Shown here in pieces: positions 34,379 through 43,072 of a stretch of 43,296 bases of DNA (its first letter is position 1; each line of letters begins with the position of its first letter). A model generated the notes under the pieces. The model had not been told where the DNA came from. It searched no databases and saw only the letters and a list, made by a program, of their open reading frames with translations. The stretch lies in NCBI GenBank assembly GCA_022825385.1, contig JAJDWX010000001.1, forward strand, positions 1-43,296, read 5' to 3'. A program made the translations under genes and the position numbers. This DNA is from Rhodothermales bacterium. GTDB taxonomy: Bacteria > Bacteroidota > Rhodothermia > Rhodothermales > VXPQ01.

Positions 34379-34407
34379 TTGCAATTGTTTTTTATAAAGC
34401 GTATACT
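34379..34407 (+). promoter_or_regulatory. Promoter of surface cassette 2
   Basis: TTGCAA (34379-34384), 17-nt spacer, TATACT (34402-34407), with an A-run and ATTCCC upstream as at 17575-17590. The leader to the ATG at 34520 is about 113 nt. Confidence 0.6.
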
Positions 34408-34519
34408 GCTTTTCATAGCAAATTCTAAAATGTCGCGCGCAAGGTCCCGTGGAGGGCGCGCCCGGCACACTCCTCGACGTCACGAACACTCACGTAAACC
34501 ATATCTGGGGGATCGGCCC

Positions 34520-37500
34520 ATGAGACTCGCCAAGCTACTGTTTGCGCTTATTCTCTTCCTTCCAGCCTCTGCCGAGGCGCAAACCGGTAAAATATCCGGT
34601 CAGGTTACGGAAGCCGCTACCGGCGAAGCGTTGCCGGGCGTCAATGTGGCCATCATGGGCACGACGCAAGGCGCCATCACCGATGCGGACGGATACTACT
34701 TCATTGTGAACGTCCGCCCCGGCTCGTACGACGTGCGGGCCTCGTTCATCGGGTACGCTTCCGAGGTGTTCGAAGCCGTTCGCGTCAATATCGACCTGAC
34801 CACGGAGCTGAACTTCGTGTTGCAGGAAGAGGCGGTGGGCCTCGAAGAGGTGGTCGTTACGGACGTGCGTCCCGTGGTGCAGCGCGACGTGTCCGCCAGC
34901 GTGGCGAACATTACGGCCGAGGAGATCGAGAACATTCCGCTCACGGACATCGAAAGGGTCATCGGGTTGCAGGCCGGTTTCGAGCGCGGCCTTACCGTGC
35001 GCGGTTTCGGCGGGGATCAGATCCAGTTCATGGTGGACGGCTTGTCGATGGCCAGCGGACGCGACAACAGGCCGTATACGGGCGTAAGTTATACGTCCGT
35101 TCAGGAAGTGCAGGTGCAGACGGGCGGTTTCAACGCCGAGTACGGCAATGTGCGTTCGGGGCTCGTGAACGTGATCACGAAAGAGCCGGAAGAGAATCAG
35201 TACTTCGTGGACGCCATCGTGCGGTACAGCGCCACGGGGCAGAAGAATTTTCCGGGCGTGGACGTGGACGGGAACGAGGTGGACATGATCAGTTCCGACA
35301 ACAGCTTTCACCTTCGCCCGCTGACAGACCCGGCCGTGGCGTTCGAAGGCACGCAGAACTGGCCTTCCTGGATGCAGCGCGAGTATGATTCCTTTGAGGG
35401 AGGGTGGAACAAGGTCGCGGAGGATTACAACAACCGACCCGAGGTCAAGGCCCTGGGCAGGACGTTTACCGCGCGGGAGCTTCAGCAAGTCTATTTCGAC
35501 CATTACCTGCGCAAGGACGTGTCGGTTCAGAAGCCCGACTACGAGTTCGACGCCACGATTGGGGGACCCGTGCCGGGCCTGCACCAGCTGATAGGCGACA
35601 TGCGGTTTACGGCTTCGTTTCGGCAGACCCAGACGGCTTACGCGATGGGCGGCTACGAACGGGACGCCTTTACGGAGCGCGTGGGGCAGGCGAAGATCAT
35701 TTCGAACGTGGCCCCCGGCATGAAACTGGTTGTGCAGGGCATGCTGTCCACGCAACTGGGCCTGAATCGCAACGAACAGGGACAGCCCAATTTGACCACG
35801 GGAGACGCGTTTTATTATCCCTGGCAAGGCGGCCACCAGACGATGTTCGGCCTGGGCCATGACATGGGGGCCTACTTTGCGCCCATGCTGTACAACCTCA
35901 TGGACGTGGACCGCACCATGGTCGGCGCGCAGTTCACGCATACGCTGAACGCGAAGACCTTCTACGAGGTGCAGCTCCAGAACGCTACGACGGATTACTT
36001 TACGCGGACCGTGGAGGCGCGCGACGAAACGGCGAACATTCCCTATCTCGGCGGCGCGATCATGCTGGACGAAGAGCCCTACGGGTTCAGCATCAGCGAC
36101 GATTTCGACAAGCTTGGGCTGGGCGTTCGTACTTCCGGTCACTGGGGCAGCGGGTACGACAGTTCGGCGGTAAACCGCTTTACGGGTCGGTTCGACATCA
36201 CGAGCCAGCGCAACCGGTTCATGCTGGCGAAGGCGGGCGTCGAGTACATCTACTCGAACTACGATACGGACTTCGGCGAGGACGATCCGGAGCACCCGCA
36301 CCACACGAATCCCAAGCGGCTCTGGAACCGCAAGCCGCAGCAGGCCGCGGCCTACGCCCAGTCGAAGCTTGAATTCCGGGGCATGGTCGCCAATGTGGGC
36401 GTCCGCCTGGATTATTTCCATGCAGGAGGCGACTGGTATCTCTACGATACGTACGAGCGCACCTTCTCCGCTGCGATCGGGCGCGCCCGCATCGACGAGG
36501 AACTCGAGCAGGAGCCCACGGAACGCCAAGTCTCCCTGAGTCCGCGGATTGGCATTTCCTTCCCGGTGACCGAAGACAGCAAGCTGTACTTCAACTACGG
36601 GCATTTCCGCAACGCGCTCAACCCGCACGACCTCTTCAACATCGAAGAAGGTTCCGCGGGCGCGCTGGTGGCCATCGGCAACCCGGATCACCCGATGCCG
36701 AAGACGGTGGCGTACGAACTGGGCTTCGACCAGAACCTGTTCGATCAGTACCTGCTTCGCCTGTCCGGGTATTACCGCGACTTGAGCCAGCAGCCGCGTT
36801 TCGTGCGGTACATTAGCCTGGACGACCTCGTGAGTTACGGCACGGCGCTGCCCTGGAACTACGGCGACGTGCGCGGTTTCGAGGCTACGATCTCCAGAAA
36901 CCGGGGCGCCTGGGTGCGCGGGTTCCTGAACTACACCTATCTGGTGCGCAAGACGGGCAATTTCGGGTTCAGCCAGTTCGACGAGAACCGGACGGAGCAG
37001 GACAACTTTGTCCGAACCACGGAGGAGCACTACACGAGCAAGCCGGTTCCGGAGCCGTTCGCCCGGTTCAATATCGAACTGATTCTTCCGAAGACGCTGG
37101 GCCCCAGCCTGGGCGGCAGCTATCCGCTTGGCGACTGGCGGATCAATTTCCTCGGAGAATGGAGGCAGGGCATTACGCTTACCTGGGATGGCCAGAACCT
37201 GACCGGCGCGGCGGGAAGCGGCGATCGCGAACTGCAAGGGAACGTTCGCTGGAAGGATTATTACACGCTCGACATGCGGCTTAGCAAGAGCTTCGAAACG
37301 AGCGTCGGCTCCGCGCAGTTCTTCGTGGACATTACGAACGCGCTGAATATTCGCCACCTGTATCACGCAGGCGGCAACCTGTTCGGCGCGGGACAGCAGG
37401 ACCTGACGAATTACATGTCCTCGCTCCACCTGCCGCAGAGCACCCTTCCCGATTCTCCGGACGGCGGTTTGTACGGCGACGATCAGCCCGGCGACTTCCG

Positions 37501-37750
37501 CGGGCCCGGCGTAGCGTTCGTGCCGATCATTCAGGGGGCATTGCCCGAAGCCGGCGAAGATCGCCCGCTTTACTACGTGCCGGACGAGCAGAAGTATTAC
37601 AAGTGGAGCGGCGGTTCCTTCTCCGCGGCGAACCAGGGCGAAGTGGACCAGGTGCTGGACGACAAGGCGTACATCAACATGCCGAACCGGATGTGGCAGC
37701 AGTTCCTGAATCCGCGCAATGTGTTCTTCGGCCTGCGGCTGTCCTTCTGA
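34520..37750 (+). CDS. TonB-dependent receptor 2 (paralogue of receptor 1)
   Basis: The 1076-residue outer-membrane receptor is closely related to the product of 17768-21172 along its whole length. It has a signal peptide (MRLAKLLFALILFLPASAEA), a CarboxypepD_reg-like domain (about 22-108, GKISGQVTEAATGEALPGVN), a plug with VSYTSVQEVQVQTGGFNAEYG, and a barrel ending FFGLRLSF. The insert before the last strand is present here too (about 1015-1064, EQKYYKWSGGSFSAANQG). The shared HPMPKTVAYELGFDQN and FNYGHFR segments show recent common origin. The ligand-facing middle differs (for example near 35240-35450), so the two probably recognise different molecules. There is no SusD. It is the first gene of cassette 2. 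Confidence 0.9.
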   Translation: MRLAKLLFALILFLPASAEAQTGKISGQVTEAATGEALPGVNVAIMGTTQGAITDADGYYFIVNVRPGSYDVRASFIGYASEVFEAVRVNIDLTTELNFVLQEEAVGLEEVVVTDVRPVVQRDVSASVANITAEEIENIPLTDIERVIGLQAGFERGLTVRGFGGDQIQFMVDGLSMASGRDNRPYTGVSYTSVQEVQVQTGGFNAEYGNVRSGLVNVITKEPEENQYFVDAIVRYSATGQKNFPGVDVDGNEVDMISSDNSFHLRPLTDPAVAFEGTQNWPSWMQREYDSFEGGWNKVAEDYNNRPEVKALGRTFTARELQQVYFDHYLRKDVSVQKPDYEFDATIGGPVPGLHQLIGDMRFTASFRQTQTAYAMGGYERDAFTERVGQAKIISNVAPGMKLVVQGMLSTQLGLNRNEQGQPNLTTGDAFYYPWQGGHQTMFGLGHDMGAYFAPMLYNLMDVDRTMVGAQFTHTLNAKTFYEVQLQNATTDYFTRTVEARDETANIPYLGGAIMLDEEPYGFSISDDFDKLGLGVRTSGHWGSGYDSSAVNRFTGRFDITSQRNRFMLAKAGVEYIYSNYDTDFGEDDPEHPHHTNPKRLWNRKPQQAAAYAQSKLEFRGMVANVGVRLDYFHAGGDWYLYDTYERTFSAAIGRARIDEELEQEPTERQVSLSPRIGISFPVTEDSKLYFNYGHFRNALNPHDLFNIEEGSAGALVAIGNPDHPMPKTVAYELGFDQNLFDQYLLRLSGYYRDLSQQPRFVRYISLDDLVSYGTALPWNYGDVRGFEATISRNRGAWVRGFLNYTYLVRKTGNFGFSQFDENRTEQDNFVRTTEEHYTSKPVPEPFARFNIELILPKTLGPSLGGSYPLGDWRINFLGEWRQGITLTWDGQNLTGAAGSGDRELQGNVRWKDYYTLDMRLSKSFETSVGSAQFFVDITNALNIRHLYHAGGNLFGAGQQDLTNYMSSLHLPQSTLPDSPDGGLYGDDQPGDFRGPGVAFVPIIQGALPEAGEDRPLYYVPDEQKYYKWSGGSFSAANQGEVDQVLDDKAYINMPNRMWQQFLNPRNVFFGLRLSF

Positions 37751-37803
37751 CGAGTAACGCCTCGCTGACGAAAATTTCCTGACATCTGAATCTGAGATAC
37801 ACC

Positions 37804-40050
37804 ATGCGAATCACTCATCACATCCGTACGTCAGGGCTTACGGGAGCCGGACTGGCGCTGGCGCTGATGCTCTTTGCGCCGGTAGAGGACGCAAAGGCTC
37901 AGTGGATTCCCAAGTGGCTTAGCGTAGGCGACTTCCAGAGCTGGTACCTGTCCGGCGGGGCCAATCCCGAGCGGAGCGACGTGGTCTGGAATTACCCGGC
38001 CATTCGTCCTGCTTCGGGGTACAGCCGCTGGAAAGGGTTCTGGATTGGCGCGAAGAACGTGACCCATGGGGAAACCGGGCAGCAGTACGACGTCCGCGTC
38101 TCCCACACAGGGCCTCGCGCGCCCGGCATCGGAGAAGTGTTCAGCATATCGCATTTGCTGTATTCCAGATACGAACCCGTGAAGGTGGAGGTGGACGGCG
38201 CGGACACGTTCCTTCAGCCGGTGGTGCCGGACGAAGTGGACGGCAGCATGGCGCCGGACCGCATGGTGGTTTCGGAGATCAATTCCTCCATCGGGATCAC
38301 GACGCACCGGCGCGCCATGGCGTGGAGCCACGAGGATCACGACAACTACCACATCATTGAGTACACCTTCGCGAATACGGGAAATCAGGATGGAGACCCC
38401 GAGATCGAAGTGGAGAACGATCTGGAAGGCGTGTACATTGCGTTCCTCGAACGTCCCACGGGCGCCGGGTTCGCGGGCGCGTGGAACAATAGCGCAGGCG
38501 GCGTAGGATGGGGACAGTACACCATGAACGACGCGATAGGCGACGGATTGAACGATTACGGCGTGGATATGCGCGCTTCGTTTGCGTGGCTCGGAAATAT
38601 CAAGCCGACAGGATACCTGGTGAACACGCTGGGGAATCCGTTCTGGTCCGACCATCAATGGGGATTCCCGGCGGACACCCTCGGCAGGCTCGGCAGCGCG
38701 AATTTCACGGGCGTGGTGACCATCCATGCGGATACGGAAGCGCATCCCGCAGGCGAATCCCGGCCCGACGATCCGGGGCAGCCCTCCATGATGACGCACC
38801 TCAATTCCGATTACGGCAAGCTGACCAGCGAGCCTACGCACAACAAGCGGGACCTCATGCTGGAGCAGTACGACTGGTTCCAGTGCGGCTCCACGTCTGC
38901 GCCGACCGGCGGCATCGCCCGCCCCGGGGATTCGGACTGCACGGGGCGCTCCTGGCCTACCCAGGCGGGCCTTGTGATGGGCCTGACCGCCGATTCGCCC
39001 TATGACTCCGATCCCGATTTCGCCAATCAGGCGAGCGATCCCAACGGGGGCGCGGGCGCCGGGGGATGGGGCTTCGCGTTCGCCTACGGCCCGTACGACA
39101 TACCGCATGGACACGAAGTGAAGATTGTCGTTGCGGAGGCCGCTGCCGGGCTCAGCGACGAGGCGGCCTGGCATATCGGTCGAGCGTACAAACTTTCCGG
39201 GAATATGCACGGGAGTCCGCCTCGGGACGGCGATAACGACCTGGCCATCGAATTCGACGCGAACGGCAACGGCGTCATCGACGCCGACGAGAAGATGACG
39301 AAGAACGAGTGGTTCATGACGGCGCGGGATTCGCTGTTCGATACGTTCCAGACGGCCATTAACACGTACAATGGCGGGCTGAACGCGCCGCATCCGCCTG
39401 CGCCGCCCTCGTCTTTCATCGTTACGTCCGGTACAGACAAGATCGTGCTGGACTGGACGGCTACGTCGCCGCCCGCTACATGGCAGGTATGGCGCGCGCA
39501 GAAGCATTATTCCGGCATCGTTTCGGTGCTTGAAGAAGGTCCGGGCGGCATAGGCGTTCCAGACATGGCGCGCGAGTACTCGCTTGCCGCGGAATTGTCG
39601 GGCAGCGCGACGACGTACGAGGACACCGAGGTCGTTCGAGGCGGCTCGTACTACTATTACCTGATAGGGATAGGCAGCGACGGGACGAAGACCAGTCGGT
39701 ACTATACGCAAACCTACAACCCGGCCACGCTGAAGCGCCCGCCCGGCAAGTCGCTGAGCGACATACGCATCGTGCCGAATCCCTATCACATCGACGCCGA
39801 CCCTGCGGTCCGCCTCGACGTGCAGGATCGCATGGCTTTTTACGAGCTTCCGGGCGAAGCGCGCATCCAGATATTTTCCGAACTGGGCGAATTGATTCGG
39901 ACGATCGATCACCTGGACGGAAGCGGCGACGAGTTCTGGGATCTCACGACCTCGTCCCGGCAGGTGGTTGCGAGCGGCATTTACATTGCCGTAATCACCG
40001 ACCTCGGATCGGGCGAGCAGGAAATCCAGAAATTTATCGTCATCCGGTAG
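37804..40050 (+). CDS. T9SS-sorted exported protein 2
   Basis: The 748-residue paralogue of the product of 21250-23586 has the same domain order. After the signal peptide (ending DAKAQ) it shows WNYPAIRPASGYSRWKGFWIGAKN and EYTFANTGN. An EF-hand-like loop DANGNGVIDADE (about 485) has acidic residues at the expected positions. A fibronectin-III-like domain follows (about 532-640). Last is a T9SS type A-like sorting domain (about 651-748, IVPNPY ... GIYIAVITD ... QKFIVIR). Cys residues (FQCGSTSAP, DSDCTGRS) differ in place from those in paralogue 1. It probably works on the surface with receptor 2. The function is unknown. Confidence 0.8.
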   Translation: MRITHHIRTSGLTGAGLALALMLFAPVEDAKAQWIPKWLSVGDFQSWYLSGGANPERSDVVWNYPAIRPASGYSRWKGFWIGAKNVTHGETGQQYDVRVSHTGPRAPGIGEVFSISHLLYSRYEPVKVEVDGADTFLQPVVPDEVDGSMAPDRMVVSEINSSIGITTHRRAMAWSHEDHDNYHIIEYTFANTGNQDGDPEIEVENDLEGVYIAFLERPTGAGFAGAWNNSAGGVGWGQYTMNDAIGDGLNDYGVDMRASFAWLGNIKPTGYLVNTLGNPFWSDHQWGFPADTLGRLGSANFTGVVTIHADTEAHPAGESRPDDPGQPSMMTHLNSDYGKLTSEPTHNKRDLMLEQYDWFQCGSTSAPTGGIARPGDSDCTGRSWPTQAGLVMGLTADSPYDSDPDFANQASDPNGGAGAGGWGFAFAYGPYDIPHGHEVKIVVAEAAAGLSDEAAWHIGRAYKLSGNMHGSPPRDGDNDLAIEFDANGNGVIDADEKMTKNEWFMTARDSLFDTFQTAINTYNGGLNAPHPPAPPSSFIVTSGTDKIVLDWTATSPPATWQVWRAQKHYSGIVSVLEEGPGGIGVPDMAREYSLAAELSGSATTYEDTEVVRGGSYYYYLIGIGSDGTKTSRYYTQTYNPATLKRPPGKSLSDIRIVPNPYHIDADPAVRLDVQDRMAFYELPGEARIQIFSELGELIRTIDHLDGSGDEFWDLTTSSRQVVASGIYIAVITDLGSGEQEIQKFIVIR

Positions 40051-40067
40051 ACACGCCACGCAGCATG

Positions 40068-40100
40068 CCCCGGCTGCCGCCCTTGCGGCGGTCGCCGGGG
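40068..40100 (+). other. Hairpin between exported protein 2 and PorV 2
   Basis: CCCCGGC (40068-40074) pairs with GCCGGGG (40094-40100). A further five base pairs sit inside a two-by-two mismatch. The position matches the hairpin at 23593-23627 while the sequence differs. There is no T-run. Confidence 0.55.
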
Positions 40101-40131
40101 ATACGCTCAGGACCTAAATAGAAAGGATTCA

Positions 40132-41169
40132 ATGACCTATCACCGCTACATAACCCTGATCGTCCTTGCGGCGCTTGCCGTGTTTACCGCATCGGAAGCC
40201 TTTGCGCAGATCACCACCGAAGACGTCGGCACGGACAAGCTGGCGCAGACGAACTTCAAGTTCCTTGAGGTATCCGTGGACCCGCGCGCGGCGGCGCAAA
40301 GCGACGCCATGACCGCCAGCGAGTTCGCTTCGTCGGCAGCCATGTTCTATAATCCGGCGGCCATGGGCTGGATGGAAAACCGGATCAGCGCCGGTTTCGG
40401 CGTTACGAACTGGATTGCGGACATCACCTACAATACTGCCAGCGCCGCCGTCCGCACGAGTTACGGGGTATTCGGGGCGTCGTTGCTGTTCGCCGATTAC
40501 GGGGGCGGCATCATTGGCACCATCGCAGCGACGAACGAGCGGGGGTATCAGGAGTACTCGGAGCTGAACGTAAGCAATCCCGATCCTTCCGCCATGGCCA
40601 TCGGCCTTGGGTACGGGATTGCCGTGACGGACCGGTTCAGCGTAGGCACCAACGCCAAGTATGTCTTGCAAGACCTTTCCGACGCGGTCCTGTCGTCGGA
40701 CGGGATGACCGAGGGCAACTCCACGTCCACCGTCGCTTTCGACTTTGGATTGATGTATCGCACCGGATTCCGCAGCCTGAACCTGGCCATGAGCGTACGC
40801 AACTTCGCGAGGGAATTGCGCTATGTGCAGGAGAACTTCGAACTGCCGCTTACCTTCAACGTGGGCGTATCCATGAACGTGCTGGACCTTACGGCCATGG
40901 ACCCGAATGTGCACGCCTTGCGCTTTTCGCTGGAAGCAGAGCGTCCGCGGGACTTTTCCGAGCAACTCAAGGCAGGCGGAGAGTATACGTTCATGGACAT
41001 TGTGTCTGTGCGCGCAGGGTATACCTATCCGACGGACGAACAGAACATCAGCCTCGGGGGCGGACTGAAGTACGATACGCAGTCGGTTGGCTTTTCGGCG
41101 GATTACGCCTATACGGCTTTCGGGCTTTTCGGCGCGGTCCATCGCATGGGCGTGAGCCTGTCCTTCTAA
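40132..41169 (+). CDS. PorV/PorQ-family outer-membrane protein 2
   Basis: The 345-residue outer-membrane barrel is paralogous to the product of 23674-24762. A signal peptide ends near residue 24 (AFAQ). The family block is FLEVSVDPRAAAQSDAM...AAMFYNPAAMGWMEN. Shared are FDFGLMYRTGFRSLNLAMSVRN and the C-terminal MGVSLSF with a terminal Phe. GAAAGG lies five bases upstream of the ATG. As in cassette 1, it follows the T9SS cargo gene and precedes an FG-GAP lipoprotein gene, which supports a dedicated shuttle role. Confidence 0.87.
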   Translation: MTYHRYITLIVLAALAVFTASEAFAQITTEDVGTDKLAQTNFKFLEVSVDPRAAAQSDAMTASEFASSAAMFYNPAAMGWMENRISAGFGVTNWIADITYNTASAAVRTSYGVFGASLLFADYGGGIIGTIAATNERGYQEYSELNVSNPDPSAMAIGLGYGIAVTDRFSVGTNAKYVLQDLSDAVLSSDGMTEGNSTSTVAFDFGLMYRTGFRSLNLAMSVRNFARELRYVQENFELPLTFNVGVSMNVLDLTAMDPNVHALRFSLEAERPRDFSEQLKAGGEYTFMDIVSVRAGYTYPTDEQNISLGGGLKYDTQSVGFSADYAYTAFGLFGAVHRMGVSLSF

Positions 41170-41239
41170 GCGCATCCCTTCCGTCTTGCATCTTGTGCAT
41201 GCGCATCGCCGTTCGCCGGGGCCTGACGTTTATGGAAGG

Positions 41240-42982
41240 ATGCATGCGCGCCCTGTCGCCGGCGCTGCGCTGGCCCTCGCCGTCCTGATTTTTTCGGGCG
41301 GATGCGGAGGGAAGGGGCCGCGCGACGCACGGGCTGTCTCTTCTCCCGGCATCGCGTTTCAAGAGGTTGCTTCCGAGGCCGGCCTGGGGGATTTCCGTCA
41401 CGAAAACGGAAGCGAGGGCCGTTTCTGGTTTCCCGAACAGATGGGCGCCGGGGGCGGATTCGTGGATTACGACGGGGACGGCTGGGAAGACATTGCGCTG
41501 GTCGGGGGCGGCAGGCTGTCGCCGACGGGACCGCCGGACGCGCGCGCCCTGCGCCTTTTTCGCAACAACCGGGACGGGACGTTTACCGAAACGACCCGCG
41601 AGGCGGGGCTGGACGGCATACGGGCCTGGGGCACCGGAATAACCGCCGCCGATTACGATAACGACGGCGATCAGGATATTTTTCTTGCGACTTTTGGGGA
41701 AAATCTGTTTTTCCGCAACGATTCCGGGCCTTCCGGGGCGCGTTTTTTTACGGAGGTCGGGCGCGCGGCGGGCGTGGCGGGTCCCGCTGGATGGAGTAGT
41801 TCGCCGCTGTTCTTCGACGCCGACCTGGACGGGCACCTTGATCTTTACGTGCCCGGCTACGCCTATTGGTCGTTGTCCAGCGACATGGAATGTTTTCGGG
41901 CGGACGGGCGCCCGGATTATTGCCGCCCGGCCACGTATCCCGGGGCGCCGGGGCATTTTTACCGCAATAACGGGGACGGGACGTTTACCGAGCGGACGCA
42001 GGCGAGCGGCTTGACGGGTTCCCCCGGCAAGTCCCTGGCTGTCGCCGAATGGGATTTCAACGAAGACGGCTGGCCTGACTTCGTGGTGGCGAACGACGGG
42101 GAGCCGGACCTCTTGTACATGAACGACGGCCGCGGCGTGTTCGCGGAGCAAGGGGTGCGCGCCGGGATCGCGTACGGGGAGCATGGAGAAGCGCGCGCCG
42201 GAATGGGCGTGGATATCGGGATCGTGGACGCGACGGGCATGCCCTCCGTTTTCGTGGGGAATTTTTCCAGCGAAATGATCGGGGTGTACCGCCAGACGGC
42301 AAGCGGGTGGTTCATGGATCGCGCGGCGGCCTCCCGCATCGGGCGATCCAGTTTGACCACGCTGGCCTTCGGGGTGTTGCTTTTCGACGCCGAACTGGAC
42401 GGCGACCTTGACTTGTACGTGGCCAACGGGCATGTGTATCTCGATCCGATAGACGGGTCGGCGTATCGGCAGCCTCCGCATTTGTTCGTCAACAGGGGGG
42501 AAGGAACCTGGGTGGACATGGCGGACTCCATTGGCGGCGCGTTTACCGAAGCGATGGTGGCCCGGGCCGTGGCCAAGGCCGACTACGACCGCGACGGGGA
42601 CGTGGATTTACTGGTTACGGAAAACAATGGCCCGGCTCGCCTGTTGCGCAACGACTCGTCCGGGGGGCATGTGTTGCGGGTGCGCCTTTCCGGTCGCCCG
42701 GACGACGGGGCGGGCAACCTGGATGCGTTGGGCGCGCAGGTTACGATTACGGCGGCGGGCGTACGGCAAACGCGGCGGGTCCGGACCGGCTCCGGCTATC
42801 TTTCGCAATCGGAAAAAACGCTGACCTTTGGACTGGGCGCGGCGGATCGGGTGGATACGCTCGCCGTGCGATGGCCGGATGGCCGCACCGAGCGCCATGT
42901 CGGGATACCGGCGGGCCACGAGGCGCATGTGATCCGCGGAGAGGGGATGGCGTCTCTCGCGGCCTTGCCTATCGTTCCGTAA
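41240..42982 (+). CDS. FG-GAP/UnbV (CRTAC1-type) lipoprotein 3
   Basis: The 580-residue lipoprotein starts MHARPVAGAALALAVLIFSG and has its lipobox Cys at position 22. Propeller Ca-loops are VDYDGDGWED, ADYDNDGDQD, FDADLDGHLD, WDFNEDGWPD, FDAELDGDLD and ADYDRDGDVD. The ASPIC/UnbV domain is at about 479-560, with LGAQVTITAAG and RTGSGYLSQSEK. ATG 41240 gives a normal lipoprotein signal; GTG 41195 or TTG 41186 would extend it with a polar stretch. The purine-rich GGAAGG touches the ATG, so the start is not settled. It is homologous to the pair at 24698-28254 and closes cassette 2. Confidence 0.85.
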   Translation: MHARPVAGAALALAVLIFSGGCGGKGPRDARAVSSPGIAFQEVASEAGLGDFRHENGSEGRFWFPEQMGAGGGFVDYDGDGWEDIALVGGGRLSPTGPPDARALRLFRNNRDGTFTETTREAGLDGIRAWGTGITAADYDNDGDQDIFLATFGENLFFRNDSGPSGARFFTEVGRAAGVAGPAGWSSSPLFFDADLDGHLDLYVPGYAYWSLSSDMECFRADGRPDYCRPATYPGAPGHFYRNNGDGTFTERTQASGLTGSPGKSLAVAEWDFNEDGWPDFVVANDGEPDLLYMNDGRGVFAEQGVRAGIAYGEHGEARAGMGVDIGIVDATGMPSVFVGNFSSEMIGVYRQTASGWFMDRAAASRIGRSSLTTLAFGVLLFDAELDGDLDLYVANGHVYLDPIDGSAYRQPPHLFVNRGEGTWVDMADSIGGAFTEAMVARAVAKADYDRDGDVDLLVTENNGPARLLRNDSSGGHVLRVRLSGRPDDGAGNLDALGAQVTITAAGVRQTRRVRTGSGYLSQSEKTLTFGLGAADRVDTLAVRWPDGRTERHVGIPAGHEAHVIRGEGMASLAALPIVP

Positions 42983-43072
42983 CGAACCGTTTTGGCCGCG
43001 CCTGCGTTTGCCTCTGCGGCAAGGCGGTCGGGAGCACAGTCTGGCGGAAAATCATGTTTCCTGAAAACATTG

